Made by a program: the position numbers and the translations under genes
Origin: Thalassia testudinum
Taxonomy: Eukaryota > Streptophyta > Magnoliopsida > Alismatales > Hydrocharitaceae
Direction: 5' to 3'
Length of the DNA stretch: 64,000 bases
NCBI GenBank assembly: GCA_037157565.1
Contig: JAZHRO010000014.1
Coordinates: forward strand, 100,843,501 to 100,907,500
Shown: piece by piece, positions 42,850-55,026 of the stretch
Layout of the letters: each line of letters starts with the position of its first letter
How positions within the stretch are numbered: the first letter of the stretch is position 1
The notes under the pieces: model-generated
What the model was told of the DNA's origin: nothing
Databases searched by the model: none
The model's input: only the letters and a program-made list of their open reading frames with translations

Positions 42850-44814
42850 CTCTCAGCTTACGCTTTTTGGGTACATAGTTCTTTCAGAAATTTAGCATAA
42901 GCCGAGATGTGCTTAATAGCATTAAGGAGTGGAATATTGATCTCTATACTCTTGAATAAATTCAGGAGCTCCTCGTAGTTATCTAGGGTTTTCTTCTTCT
43001 TGGTTTTCAATAGGGCTTCAGGGAACGGGATATGGGTGGTATTTTAAATTTTTGGTCCCTAGGCCTTATTGTCTTCTTCAATCTCCTCCTTTTCTCTCTC
43101 AAGCTCCCTACGATTTTGGCATCTAGAAGGTAATTCAGGATTCTAGGTCTGCTTTCCACTTCTCAAGGTGACGGAGTTTGTAGAGGCATATGGATTCGAG
43201 TCTTGAGGTGGGTTAGTGAAGATTGAAGGGCCTTGATTGGTCATGTAACCAGAAGAAGAAGAAGAGGAGGGACCCTACTCAACCACCTCAACATGTGCGT
43301 GTGGGTCCCTTTGATTCCCATACCCTTGGGCTCTATTGCCCTGATTTTGTACATTGCGAGGTTTGGGTACAAGTTCGAATGGTAGAGATCTGGGTTGTTA
43401 GGTGTTAGCAATTAACCCAGATTGCAAGTTATCCTATGATGTCTTCATTTGCTGCATAAGCTAAAGCATGGACCCTTGCATTTCCACCATCTACTGGTTT
43501 AAATTAGCCAGCCCTGTAGATTGTTGAGCATTCCAAGATGGCTGAGTAACCGGTCTCGGAAGCAACTGGGTGTATACTTGACCATGACCCATAGGTCATT
43601 GAGATGAATAGTTGCTAGGTTGAGTTTGGGTTTGTTGCCCCTGACTTTTCCAGGAGAAGTTAGGGTGGTTCCTCCAACCCGAGTTATAAGTATTGGAATA
43701 CGGGATGGACCTAACATTCACCTGCATTGCATAGCATCCTCATAGGACGAGGATGGAGAAAAAGAAGGATCAGAAAAACTGGGATCAAAGGCCCCAGTTT
43801 GAAACCCATAAGGTTCCGAGAAATCCTGGCTCACAGGTTGAGCCGATTCAAGTTGGTTCACGAACTCCCACCTTGTGGGAGCTCGTGAGGAATGGAATCC
43901 CAAATTCTAGGATTGAGTAGGTGTAGAAGTGTTTCTCAAATTCCCAGACATCCATTCTTCTATTCTCTTAGCAACCAAGTCCATTTTATCCAGTTTATTA
44001 TAAATCAATTCCATGTCAAATGAATGAGAATCCTAGATCTCATTAACACTTGACCTGGGTTGTTGGGACCGGTTGAATGCATCCATGGAGGCGTGATTAA
44101 TTGAGTTCTCACTCATTTCCTCAAATAGGTCGTATGCACTATCTGCATCCCTGTTGAGGAAATTGCCTCCGCAGGAGGCGTCCACGTGATTACGGAGTTA
44201 TTCAACCAACCTGTGATAGAAAATCTGCACGAGTTGCCATTTCAGCACCTCGTGGTGTGGACACTTCCTCAAAAGTTCCTGGAATCACTCCCAGGCACCA
44301 TGAAACGGTTCCCCCGGCTGCTGGGTGAAAGTGGTAATCGCCCGTCACAAGGCATTGGTCCTTCCGATAGGGAAGAATTTCTTCAAGAAAGCTGACTTAA
44401 GAGCAGCCCAAGTTCTATCAGCCTTCCTATGGTCCAGTACCAATGTGCGGCCTTATCCCTAAGAGAGTGGGGGAAGAGCCTCATGATCATTTGCTCTTCG
44501 TTCACATTCCTTACTCTGGTGGTCTAAACCAAAGTGGTCAGATCCTCCAAGTGCTAAAATGGGTCCTCCGAGCCAAGCCCATCGAAATGCTTAATCAAAC
44601 TTATGACTTAGGGCTTGATTTCTGCGTCTTCGGCAGGAAATGTAACGTTGAGACATTCCCCATAGTTTGAAGGATCATAAAAATCCTTCAAGGGTCAAGC
44701 ACCCTGACCATGCATGCATTGGAACCATTACTGCATCTGCTGGAATTCTACCAACTGCCTCTGAATCAGCTCCTGCTGGCTTGGGGGTGGGGGAGGTGGT
44801 TGTTGATCAGCCAT
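42850..44814 (-). pseudogene. Gag of element G, decayed
   Basis: The minus-strand ATG at 44814 starts MADQQPPPPPPSQQELIQ, the same start as the gag of A at 63168. Then PLKDFYDPSNY, HLEDL, EPYGFQTGAFDPSFSDPSF (43850-43790), YNSGWRNHPNFSWK (43690-43650), VTLRSGKQ and the conserved INIPLLNAIKHISAYAKFLKEL end near 42950-42890 (in parts). Gag forms the RNA-containing particle. Numerous stops and shifts. Confidence 0.85.
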
Positions 44815-44980
44815 GGGATCTACTTGGCTATAGCTCAACCTCCACCTCCGAGAATGGTCTAAACGTCCTTCAAATCTAGGGTTCAATTACCTCCTTCCAA
44901 GCATACACTGGAAGAAGTCGGAAGGATGAGGAAAAGAGGGAACCCTGTAGCACAAAAATACAAGCCTATCCTTAGGTGGG
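44815..44980 (-). other. G leader, part next to gag
   Basis: Noncoding; matches the A leader near 63000-63165 in sense and is continued beyond solo LTR N at 46693. Confidence 0.6.
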
Positions 44981-45663
44981 TGTTGAACGCACGGGTTGCT
45001 ATGCTAACATTTTTGGTTTTGAAAACCTGTTGTTCTAGTATGAAAGCGAAGAACTTGTGTTCAACAAATAAAATTTATACAGGAATAGAAATCCCGGGTC
45101 GAACACAGGGAGGCGGACGTTTGATTTAAAAACACGCGTTTATATTATTTGTCACGAAGTAAATTAATTGACTAGAAACTATCTATCTATTTACACTAAA
45201 TAGAAGAGAAAGAGAGAGAGAATAATACAAACAAAAATCAAAAGAGATATAGAATGCACATTGAATTCATTATCGAAAGGATTGTCCATTACACTAAATA
45301 TTACGAGTAGAAAGAGGGAAAATGATTACATTAGAAAGCAGTAAATCTACTCTAGAAAGTAGAAATCTATTCTAGAAAGCAGTAAAAAGAATAGGGAGAG
45401 AGATATCCTCCTCGACGGTCGCTTGGAGGACAAGCTGGACGGGATGACGCCTGGACGAAGGAGGACGGAGCAAGATGAAGGAGGACGAAGCGAAAGAATG
45501 GGAGCGGGGTAGCACGTCATCATCGTCATGGGATCCGCTTCCAAAAGGGGGACGAAAAATTAACTTTATCTCACGAGAAGCATCCCGGGTGTGGGACAAG
45601 CTTCCTTAAGCTTTGGAGAGGGAGAGAAGAGAAGGGATGAGAATTTCGTGTGGAGGAGGTCTC

Positions 45664-45671
45664 CATTTATA
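45664..45671 (-). promoter_or_regulatory. TATA box of solo LTR N
   Basis: Minus strand TATAAATG, in the same position relative to the AGTGAC hairpin as in solo LTR B. Confidence 0.55.
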
Positions 45672-46029
45672 GTTGCAAGGAGTGAGGGCAATTTGGTCAT
45701 TTTAATTTGAAAATCATTAAATCAGGGATCTTTAGTGACGGATAAAATTGTCGCTAAAGCCCTATCGTGGGCGTAGTTGGGTACTGCCCGTGCGCGACTG
45801 CTCACCTCCTCGCGCGTAACGCATGCTCCACATCCCGCTGATCTCAGCCGTCCGATCGTGATATTGGACGGCTTAAGCCGCGCCACCGCCCGCTCCTCAA
45901 CGCGTCTGCCCGCGTGCGATCCCGCGTGAGGCGCGGCGTGCAATATCGCATGGGCGCTATCGAGCACCCGCAGCCGCTCGATCGCGATCGAGCGGTCATG
46001 GAGCCCGCTCGCTCGCGCCCTTTCACTTG

Positions 46030-46100
46030 CGCATGTGGATTCGAACCTGTGCCAACGCTTTGCGATAAGGCCTCCACCTACTGCGCTATGGAGGCTCTTG
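46030..46100 (-). other. tRNA-like block in solo LTR N
   Basis: The minus strand has TAGCGCAGTAGGTGGAGG (A-box-like), CTTATCGCAAAG (anticodon-loop-like) and GCACAGGTTCGAATCC (consensus B-box GGTTCGAATCC). The acceptor arms do not pair, so it is not a functional tRNA gene. Confidence 0.6.
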
Positions 46101-46137
46101 TGTCATGGAGACGAATTTAGGCATGCACATCCACAGT

Positions 46138-46157
46138 CGTTGGATGTGCATCCAACG
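46138..46157. promoter_or_regulatory. ATCCAAC hairpin of solo LTR N
   Basis: CGTTGGAT-GTGC-ATCCAACG, perfect 8-bp arms. Confidence 0.7.
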
Positions 46158-46216
46158 GTGAAGAAGCGATGAAGAAGAGATGGTGCAGCGAGTGCAGCGG
46201 TCGGTTGGGCGGTTGA

Positions 46217-46238
46217 GATGGTGCCACGTGGTGCCATC
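46217..46238. promoter_or_regulatory. G-box inverted repeat of solo LTR N
   Basis: GAT-GGTGCCACGTGGTGCC-ATC, paired except two positions per arm, CACGTG central. Confidence 0.65.
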
Positions 46239-46692
46239 TTGGCCGTCCATCTTCTAGATGATGTAGATGGTGCCACGGTTGTTGGATTGAGTCGATTTTC
46301 ATGTCGTTAGGCTACGATCGTCGATTCGAATCCATCCATGTGATTAGATTTGTCATTTGAAGTGCAGATTCACGCCATCTTGGCCCTTGCTCTTCTAGGG
46401 TTCCCCAGTCTCTATCTGATGCTACAAATGTCTGATTAGGGCAATCTCGGAGTCGTTGAACTCCAATCGCCGCCCTGATCACATCTGTACGATTGGATCT
46501 TTGATTTGAGGCCTCGATAAAAAATTTGCCCTATCCATGAACATAAAAGAAGACAATTAACCTCCATTTTATTCAAACTAATCTAAATGCAAGATGATGC
46601 ATGTTATGCAATATTTATAGTATGCAATGCAATCCTATGCTTAAGAACATGCATAAATAGACATCTTAAGTAGTGTAAACATGTTTACATCA

Positions 46693-47845
46693 GTGGGGTA
46701 GTCTAAAGGTCTACAGACTCTCAGAATCCATCCTAAGAAAATGGACGGTTTACTCTACTTATATCCAGGCAATCCAACCAATTAGGAGGAGGGACTGGGG
46801 AGAAGGTTCTTCCTTTGGCTTGCGCCTCCGGTTCCTAGTGTACCCCCAGCCACAGTCGTTTCACGCTACTCCCCTTGCTAGACATCCGATTGACTAGTAT
46901 AAGTAGGTTAATCATGAACAATCTCAATCTTGATCCCGACGAGGAATGAGTACTTAGGGCCAATGCCTAATCGATTTTAGTTAGGCTTGGGAAATTGGTG
47001 CTTCTGGAATGTGATGGGCCCTCAATGGCTTGTGCCCTTAATGATTAGTTTGATAATGTGTGAATGTGCACAACCAAGAAGTTTTCAAGCAAGATTATTA
47101 ATGATGAGGTGAGTTTCAGGGTTCGAATCTTGCTTAGTAGCTTTTAGGATTCAAATGTCAGGTGTATTCAATAAAGTTTTGTGAGGCAAAGCAAGTTTTG
47201 AAAGCATGTGTTCAAGTATTTTCCTTTATAAATCGAGAAAATATGGATTGCCTGGCTTGACCTAAATATTGAATCCTATGGGGTAGCTACAAATGTGTTT
47301 CTTTTAAATTAGGTGGTGTGGCCCAAACAATTCAATCAATCAACTCAAAAGCACTACCGATTAAGGCACATAGAAAGGTGATTAACGTAATATGATTTCT
47401 ACTCTTTTATGTGTTGAATTGGTGTATCGGGTCCATAGGTCAAAATCCCGGTTGAGTAGATGAAAATCAAGTCAGGTTATGTGCCTCTGATGTGGGTGTA
47501 TAAAGTGTGTAAATTGATTTGTCCCACAAAAAGTATCTTTTTATTTTCTTTTAAATAAAATGCAAGGGTGAGATAGGTGAAGGTGGCAAACAAGACACAC
47601 AAAGTCTATCCTAGGGTTTATGGAAACACCTAAGCAAATTAAGTCTGGGTTATGGCTATGGCGAAATGAAACTAGTGGGGGGGATGTGGGGGACACTTAC
47701 AAAGTACACTACCCGCACTTTACTCCAGTCTACCATACTTGGATCTCCATGCTAGGGTACCTGCAAGACAATAGATTAGAGATAAGTGGGGTTAGTGCAA
47801 TGTAAATGCAAACAAGTGTAGAAAATAATGAAGTAAATTCTGTTG
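46693..47845 (-). other. G leader, part next to primer-binding site
   Basis: No gene seen. It matches the A leader (61859-62990) in sense, including GGTACCTGCAAGA/CTTGCAGGTACC near 47757 and 61940. Confidence 0.65.
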
Positions 47846-47865
47846 CCTGCCTAGCAATGGCGCCA
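47846..47865 (-). other. Primer-binding site of G
   Basis: Minus strand TGGCGCCATTGCTAGGCAGG, three bases after the LTR end; the best tRNA-Asp-like match of the window. Confidence 0.85.
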
Positions 47866-48120
47866 AAATGATGAACATGTTTCGAATATTTGAAATCGGG
47901 AATAAGAGTAACTCGTCGTTGTAGTCGCAAAACTCGTTATCAAATAAAATTTTACCGAAACTCCACTGGAGTCCCGGGTCTAACATAGGGAGGCGACATT
48001 AACTTAATTTGAAAACCACACTTTGTTTTGTTTGTTTTTTGGTGTTTACTTTTGTTTTTTTTTTTTCATTTGTTTCTTTAAAGCAAGAAAGCAAAATGGA
48101 TCACAATGGAGATAGAAGAA

Positions 48121-48600
48121 AATATGATATATATTGCACAAATGTTTATTAAAATAATCTAGAAAGCATAAAAAAGAGAGAGGTGAGAAAGAATCTCCCG
48201 AATCGGTTGTTCGGTGAGACGACAGTGCCTAGCAAAAGCTTAGACAATCGAGGTGAGGATCAGGACGATGGTGGTGAGATGCAGGAGGACATCGGGTAGA
48301 GGAAAGCTTCAGCATGGCTTTGGAATGGAGGTGAGGAGGTGGAGTTGGAACAAATATGATATATATCACTCCAATGTTAATTACAATTATCTATGAAAGC
48401 ATAAAAGAGAGGGGTGAGACGAAATCTCCCGAATCAGCTATTCAGCGAGACAACGGCACCTTATGGAAGCTTGGATGAAAGAGTTGAGATGCAGGATGAT
48501 GGAGGTGAGATGCAAGAGGACATCGGGTAGAGGAATGCTTCACCGAGACACTAGAATGGAGGTAAGGAGACGGAGGTGTTCTTCTACTAGAATGGAGGTG
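48121..48600 (-). repeat. Diverged tandem duplication in the G 5' LTR (two units of about 240 bp)
   Basis: Both units run from AAATATGATATATAT through GAATCTCCCGAATC (or close) to GGACATCGGGTAGAGGAA and AATGGAGGT. Unit 1 matches the G 3' LTR; unit 2 has GGAACAAATATGATATATAT and CACTCCAATGTTAATTACAA, which match LTR J (55276 on). Boundaries are approximate. Confidence 0.75.
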
Positions 48601-49189
48601 GGAGGATGGCTCCAAGGCTTCTTATGAAGGTGGTGGGATGAAGGACGAATGTTTGGTGTGGCAAAGGATCATTACACTAATAAGAGGCCTTTGGAGCTTG
48701 AGAGTAAGCTCTAATGGAGCTTTGGTAGGCTACAAGAGCTTAGGAGTAGGTGGGAGTAGAGTAGGTAGAGATGAAGAGGAATGGGGGGTGTAGGGGTGTT
48801 ATATAGTGATGGGAGGAAGAGCATCCCACACACAGACATTCAGCGATAGCTACAAGCGTCACTAAAGGCTGCTCAAGTTGTCGCTGAAGATCTACGCCTC
48901 TTCATTGCCTTGGATAGCACATGCACGGCGCAGGCCATTTAGTGATAGCTGCAAGTGTAACTAAAGGCCTATTCTTCTGTCACTGCAAATCCCGTGCCCA
49001 CCGCTCACACCCGCAACTGTCGTTGAGGTTGGATGCACCTTAGTCATTGGATTCAGAGGTGAACGGCTGAGATGGCACGGAGATCGCGCCTCTTGATCGC
49101 GTGTGAGATGGCGCATTCTCAAGGAGAGTCGACGGCTACATACAGCATCTGCGCTCAGCTGTGCGTCCACATAGCCTCATCTCAGCCAC

Positions 49190-51756
49190 TGTTAATCACT
49201 CTAAATCGGGTTTAAAAATCATCGCATTGTAGTATAGATCAAATCAACTAGAAAAATAAATAAAATTTATACTCGAATATCAGAAATGAAGTCCAAGGTC
49301 GAACACAGGGAGCAATTAGCAAGATAATTCTCAAGATCGTAATTCAAATGCAATATAAGCAATGTATAATAAATTTCAAACAAGAATAATATATAAATGA
49401 AATCTGATGTTAATAATGCAAAAAGAATAGGGGTAAAATGGTGATTTGAATCACCAATTACCCCTAACAATTATCTCAAATATTTCAACAGTTCTAAGTA
49501 ATTCAATTCCACGTAGGATAAGTACATAGTGCACTTCAGACGTTTGCACAGCCAATCAGATGACTTATCCTACTCAAAGGTATTTCTCTTCTTCTTCTTC
49601 CTCTTCAGCTCCTTCTTTCTTCTCTTTCTCTCTTCTTCTTCCTCCTTAAGCTTCCAAGAAGGCACAACACAGGCCTCAGCATGCCAGCAGAGGCAAAGGT
49701 CTCACAAGTGTTGCGAAGAAGGCAGCAGAGAAAAACCCCCCCTCTCCTCTGTTTTCTTTTCTTCCTCTCTTAGAACCAGCAAACTAGAATAGACTCAGGT
49801 ATCTGTGTAAACGAACCGAGCCCAGACTTGTGAGGCATGAGCACGAGCGAGGGCATGCGTATGCGCTTGTGTATGGGCACCTCACCCCCTATGCGTGCTG
49901 AGGCAACGAGGCAGAGGCAGTTTTTCAATTTATGCGCCTTCACACACCTATCAGTAAACAAGGTGGGACTATGTTGTCCCCCTGATCTTTTCACGACTAC
50001 AGTATACTCTCTCACCAAATTGAAGCAGCAACAATGCGTGTTGATGCCAATTGAAATCCTAGAGACCTGAAGCGCGTAGTTCCGCACCACCTAGAGGTGA
50101 TGCCTGAAGTGGAAGATGCAAGAACACCATCATGGTGTTCGTGGAGCTTTGCTAATGGCAGTGGCACGAGCAACACCTAAAAATAGGAACAAGGCCTTTC
50201 GGCCGCGTCAGAAGACTTCAAAAGTATCACCGGAGTATGGTGAGTGCAGTGGTCGTTTTGGCGTGGAGCGAGAGTGGATGTGTGACTGTGGTGGTGGTGA
50301 AAACAATCGGGGAGCAGTGTGGTGTTTGGTGGGTTGAAAGGATGAGCAATCGACCCAATAGGTTTAGGGCTTTTGATGAGGGAAGTATGGCGAAGGTTTT
50401 GGACCGGTTAACGAAGCGGATGGAGTTGTGGAGCGGCGGAGACGCTCCATCGGAGATGTGGCTGGAGGCAGAGAAGATGAAGTGTGGGGGAAGTGGTTGG
50501 CGGTCATGTGTCTGTCGTAAGTGTGTGAGAGAGAGAAATAGAGTGAGAGAGAGAGAGAGAGGAACTTAGCAAGGTGAAAGAGAGGCGGAGGCAGCCAGTT
50601 TTGGTCGACCAGTGCTGGAGAAGGAGAGATCGGTGAGACGGCAACGACGAAATAAATGGAGAAACACCCTCCCTTTGGCTAGGGAGGGTCGCGATGAAGA
50701 GAGGAGTCAAGGGAGCCGACAAATTTGGTCGTTGGGCGGCTGGAGAAGGAGAATCAGAGGTAGTTGACGCACCAAAACTTGCTGAGGGAATGCGCAAGGC
50801 CACAGAGGTCCTTTTATAGGGCTCTAGACAGAGTTCCAAGCTTGGAAAACAAGATTAGAATCTCTGAGTTCTCACCGGCATAGGATACCCAATCAATCAA
50901 ACCATTCATATTAGGATTCTAGAGGGATTTAGGATCCCTAGATGGGCTCATTTGGAAGGCAATTACTTGACGAGTTTCCCTTTCAATTTTGAGAGGGATT
51001 CGATAAGAAATCACAAAGATCTTGCCCTTTAAAGGTAATCGGAGTTTGTAGGATTAGGATTTCATGGCGGTAGGAACCTTTTTGTGAATACAATGATAAA
51101 GTTAGGGGCTGAAATTCAAAGAATTCAAAAGTTAAGGGCATATGTGTGAGATAAAAGAGTCAGATAGGACCAAATTGCAAACTAGGTCAAGACAGTCTTA
51201 GATTGGGCCCAAATTTTGGTACAAACCTAATTTGGACCTAAGAAATTCAATGGTGAAGTTGGATTTTGGTTTTGACCTAGTTTTCCTAGGTAATTTATGC
51301 AAAAACCCAAATTAGGGCAAAAGTTTGCCTGTGGCTCTATTTTAGGTCAAGATGAGTTCTGATGGTTAAATCAAGCATACCAAACCCTAGAGAATATTTT
51401 TCTATGAATTTTAGAGGGTTTAGATGAATTTTATCCTAACCATAACCTCAGTTAATTAAGTGGTTTTATTTTTAGGGTTTCAGATGTCTATTAATTCCTG
51501 TAAAACATGAAAACTCTTTTCTGTCTGTTCTAACCCACTTATTAGACTTTTAAGACCATTTGACTTTTATTCAACCCCTGAGAAAACCAGTAATTGTATT
51601 GCAATTGAGATATAATGGTAAAATTATAGTTTTAACCCTTTTTTCTTATTTTTCTCTTAGAATGATTATGCAATGAATTACATCTCTCTGGCAGTTATAT
51701 AGGAGAATTTAATGACTTAATCAAATCAAATTGAGCTCATGATGGTGTTCCCATCA
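49190..51756 (-). mobile_element. Solo LTR F (LTR C family, 2567 bp)
   Basis: Plus-strand ends TGTTAATCAC...CCCATCA. Flanks gccac (49185-49189) and gctgc (51757-51761) each differ by one base from GCCGC, found uninterrupted in the G 3' LTR near 37297-37301. It resembles LTR C along much of its length (pyrimidine-rich stretch at 49580-49660, sense start near 51700). Confidence 0.8.
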
Positions 51757-52343
51757 GCTGCCCATGCGCGATCGGGTAATCGAATTTGAGGTGCTTCTCT
51801 CCTACGGCTAATTGGTGGCACTTGGGAGAGTCAAACCTGCACCCTTACTCTGCAAAGTAGCCGCTCCACCATTTGGCCAAGGAGATGGATTGTCGGGTGG
51901 AGGGTTGGTGCAGTCATGTGGTTAGGGCAACCCTCAACCATTGGATTGAGATCCAACGACTGAGATCTCTCCATGCATGAGTGCTGGGGTGGCTGTGGTT
52001 CGTGTTGGGCAGTCTGGATGGCTCCACGTGGTGCCATCTGGACTATCCATCTTCTTCTTCTTGTAGAGGGTGCTACGAAGCTCTGATTGGGGTGATTTTT
52101 GCATTGACGGACTACGATCATCGCTCTGGATTCATCCATACGGTCGGATTCTTCATCCGAAGCCCGTAAAGATGTCACACTACCTCCTGGCCATGTAAAA
52201 TGAAAGAATTAATGTACATATATACAACTATCCTAAATGCCATGCAATGGATGTTATGCAGTATTTATAACATGATATGCAATGTTAAGCCTAGGAACTA
52301 TCATAAATAAGCATTTTTATCATGAATTCATGTGTGTTTCTCA

Positions 52344-52525
52344 TAACCCCAAGCTTACTTTTCTCTAGTCCCTAGCAAAATTAACCTAAATGCTATGTAT
52401 AAAAGTAGAATCAGGATTTGATTATTTAGGAAAAATTCATCGATTTCTTTAGAAAATCTCAACCCCAAGACCTAATTTCAAGAACTCAATAGTGCCCGGG
52501 TGTCTACCAAAATGCAAACTGTCCA
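52344..52525 (-). other. Stub of a second G-like element (3' internal region)
   Basis: Matches 37881-38062 (sense 3' region next to the polypurine tract), then stops at GTCCAAGC. It lies on the far side of the G 5' LTR, which therefore also acted as 3' LTR of this lost copy. Confidence 0.75.
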
Positions 52526-53618
52526 AGCAATAGAAAACCTTAAAACAGAAGTGGAAGCAATAGAAGCACTTTGAGCACAATGATCTTTAGAGAGCTTTTT
52601 AAGAGTGTAAATGATAGATAGCTTGTATATTGATTTTGAAACTTCATAGTATATTTATATAACCATTTGAATCCTTAAAAAGCACTATAAAATCATGCAC
52701 TTGCCATTTGAAATAACTTCCAATAACAGACACTTTGAAAAGATGTGACAATTCAATTTTAGTCAAAAATTAAATGGTTAAGAAGACCCTTAATCGTTTA
52801 ATCGAGACTGCTGGACCCTCAATGGTCTTATTCTCAGTTGATTAACCGATTAAAAGAAAATGTTAACTGATTAGAAAAAGTCCCTAGCAACCTCTTCAAG
52901 TGCCTCAACAGAATGAGTTAATAAATTAAGAAAAAACCATTAATCTATTAAGAAAAGTTCCTGAAAATGAATTTGCAGCTCCCCATCTTCAATTAATCAA
53001 TTAAGACAAAACTTTAATCGATTAAGAGGTAGTTACAAGAAATGAAATGTTTGAAAACTAACATCTCTTGGCCAAGGGTTGCTTCCTCATGAATAATTAA
53101 CCCTTTAGACATTGGTAACTAATCAATTACGAATTTTTAAACATTTTTAACACATTTTCTAATATAAATAACTACTCTTCTAGATGAATGGTTAAATGAC
53201 TAAAGTGCCCTACATTCTAGAAGGTGTTTTGTGTGTTAATTTTTTTAAGTGGCTTTTTACATAAGATCTATGAAAATAAAATAATACAAGAGCTAAACTT
53301 ATCCTTTGATAATCTCCTTAAAGATGCTAATGTTGATGTAGCTTGATCTTCTTAGCCATCTCCTTGATCAAATTGAGCTTCTTGAAATGTGGTGCTTCAA
53401 TCATATAACTCAAAAATGTTGTAATCCATTTAAACAAGTGATGCTTTCTAATAATGATTTACCTAAGCTGCAAGCATCTCAACACACATAAATAGCTTTA
53501 TATTTCGTATAACATTAAAATTAGGAATAATTGCTACTTTGCACTATCAATCTCCCCCTTTGTTATGTTTTGAAAAATATTACATAAATAAAAAGTTTTC
53601 ATGAAATACATTAGTTAT
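52526..53618 (-). mobile_element. Truncated Ty1/copia fragment R (3' LTR and short internal piece)
   Basis: The minus strand reads CATAACAAAGGGGGAGAT (polypurine tract, 53571-53551) followed by the LTR start TGATAGTGCAAAGTAGC (53549 down). The LTR contains repeated TTAATCGATTAA-like motifs (52790-53020) and stops at about 52526 without a CA end. No coding domain remains; about 70 bp of internal sequence lies between the tract and LTR H. Confidence 0.65.
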
Positions 53619-55026
53619 TGTTAACGACCTAAAGAGGGGTGCTAAATATGCGTTTGTTGTAGTAAAGCCTAAATCGCTCGATAACAGATACAAGTTACAA
53701 CTTGAAATCAAGAAATGAAGTCTGAGGTCAAGCACAGAAAGCAAATATTGCAATTCACACACTAAACTCAATTAAAATATAAATGAGCATAGGAAATCAA
53801 GCCAATAATGATATGAAATGAATAATATCTACTCAATTTGATATTCAATGACTAACGTGAGTATTGCAAGAGTTGAAGAGGATAAAAAGATATCTAAGAC
53901 AAAATAATGGTGATTTAAATAATCAATTATTAGTTTAGACTCATGTATACCAATTATTTAATAACTCAAATAAATGCACAGTGGCCTGAATCAATAATGC
54001 CACACAAGCTTATGTGGCCAAAGTATCAAATGCTCAATCAGATGTTGGCTTTTTAGATCAGACGACTTAAACGTTGCCCTACAATATATGCACAAGCCTT
54101 GCTTCTTCTTCTTTTCTTCAACCTTTCCTCTTCTCTTCTCCTTCACAAGCACAAGAGCTCTCTCACAGTAAAGTGTTGGAGTTTTTTCACAGAGAGCAAA
54201 ACCCTCCCCCGCTCTCTCACAGTTTCCTTCCTACTCTTCTCCCTTCTCTCTCATATAATCACTCGCATTATAGAGTTAATGGATCCAGGCACATGGACCA
54301 GGGCTATTGGAAGTGAAAGGTAGCCGAGAAGTGCGTATGGGTGAAGAGGGGACCTCACCCCCATGGTCTTGAGGCGATAAGGCCTATGCACAAAAACTTA
54401 ATAAGCACATGTAGGTGCTCTTCTCCCACTAATGTGGGACTAAACCCACACTTCCTCTTTGCATGCAGCTACAGTGAAGATGCTTCGTTCAATTGGGCAT
54501 GCTCTCGCAACTGGAACCTCCAATTGAGGACCTAGATGACTTCTTGGGGCTATTCCGCTCTGCCTAGAGGTGAGACCTGGAGCTTTCGTGACCTAGAACT
54601 CGAAGAATAAGGTGGCGATGATGGCAGAGTAGGCGGAGGATGGCGAAAACCAGCAAGTCATCAACATGGGCTCTCGACCACATTAAAACAGTTCATGAGC
54701 ATCATCGAAGGGTGTGGAGTGTGATGGAGGTTGTTGCATGGCGTGAGGGCATGTGTGGTGGTCAGGAAAAGTCGAAAATGGTGGTCGGTAGTGGGTTGTT
54801 CAGAGGAGGTTTGGAGGGGTGAATAGCCCTAAATAGGAGAGGGCTTTTGAAGGTGGATGAACGACGAAGCTTTTGGAGGGCTGGCAAGGTGTTTGGTGGC
54901 GTGTGGTGGCGGAAAAGCCTCACCGGAGGAGTGATCAGAGATGAAGATGAAGGTGGATGGTGGTGGCGTCGAGGGTCAACTCAGAGTTTTGGAGATGGGA
55001 AAGAACTTAAAAAATTAAAGGGGACC
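53619..55026 (-). repeat. LTR H (LTR C family), truncated
   Basis: Plus-strand left end TGTTAACGAC; resembles LTR C from 8789 to about 10550 (AAGCCTAAATC..., AAGTCTGAGGTCAAGCACAG, CTCTCTCACAG, GGGGACCTCACCCC). It stops at GGGGACC where LTR J begins. No primer-binding site on the left. Confidence 0.75.

Larger units (their letters stand above)
44981..46692 (-). mobile_element. Solo LTR N (gypsy type, 1712 bp)
   Basis: Flanked by perfect gtggg duplications (44976-44980 and 46693-46697). The sense strand starts TGATGTAAACATGTTTACAC and ends CCGTGCGTTCAACA. Same family as solo LTR B. It contains a G-box inverted repeat (46217-46238), hairpin (46138-46157), tRNA-like block (46030-46100), AGTGAC inverted repeat (45730-45759) and TATAAATG (45664-45671). 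Removing it rejoins CCTATCCTTAG and GTGGGGTAG, which is continuous (with ATGGGGTAG) in the A leader. Confidence 0.93.
36213..52343 (-). mobile_element. Autonomous Athila-clade element G with both LTRs, nested insertions
   Basis: Minus strand: 5' LTR (47869-52343, containing solo LTR F), primer-binding site (47846-47865), leader with solo LTR N, gag from an ATG at 44814, protease, RT, RNase H, integrase to 39229, 3' region, polypurine tract, 3' LTR (36213-37880). Without insertions this is roughly 12 kb. All genes are broken. A second G-like 3' region continues past the 5' LTR at 52344, so the 5' LTR is shared with another copy. Confidence 0.9.
47869..52343 (-). repeat. G 5' LTR with nested solo LTR F and internal duplication
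   Basis: The sense strand starts TGAGAAACACACATG at 52343 and ends AACATGTTCATCA at 47869. Without F it is about 1900 bp, longer than the 1668-bp 3' LTR because of a duplicated segment (48121-48600). It has a hairpin (51932-51964), G-box inverted repeat (52017-52038) and tRNA-like block (51816-51886). Internal sequence follows on both sides. Confidence 0.87.

Noticed and set aside
49529..50569. Frames of 73-110 codons in solo LTR F
   Set aside because: Similar sequence in LTR C and H is not conserved as protein; overlapping strands; no domain.
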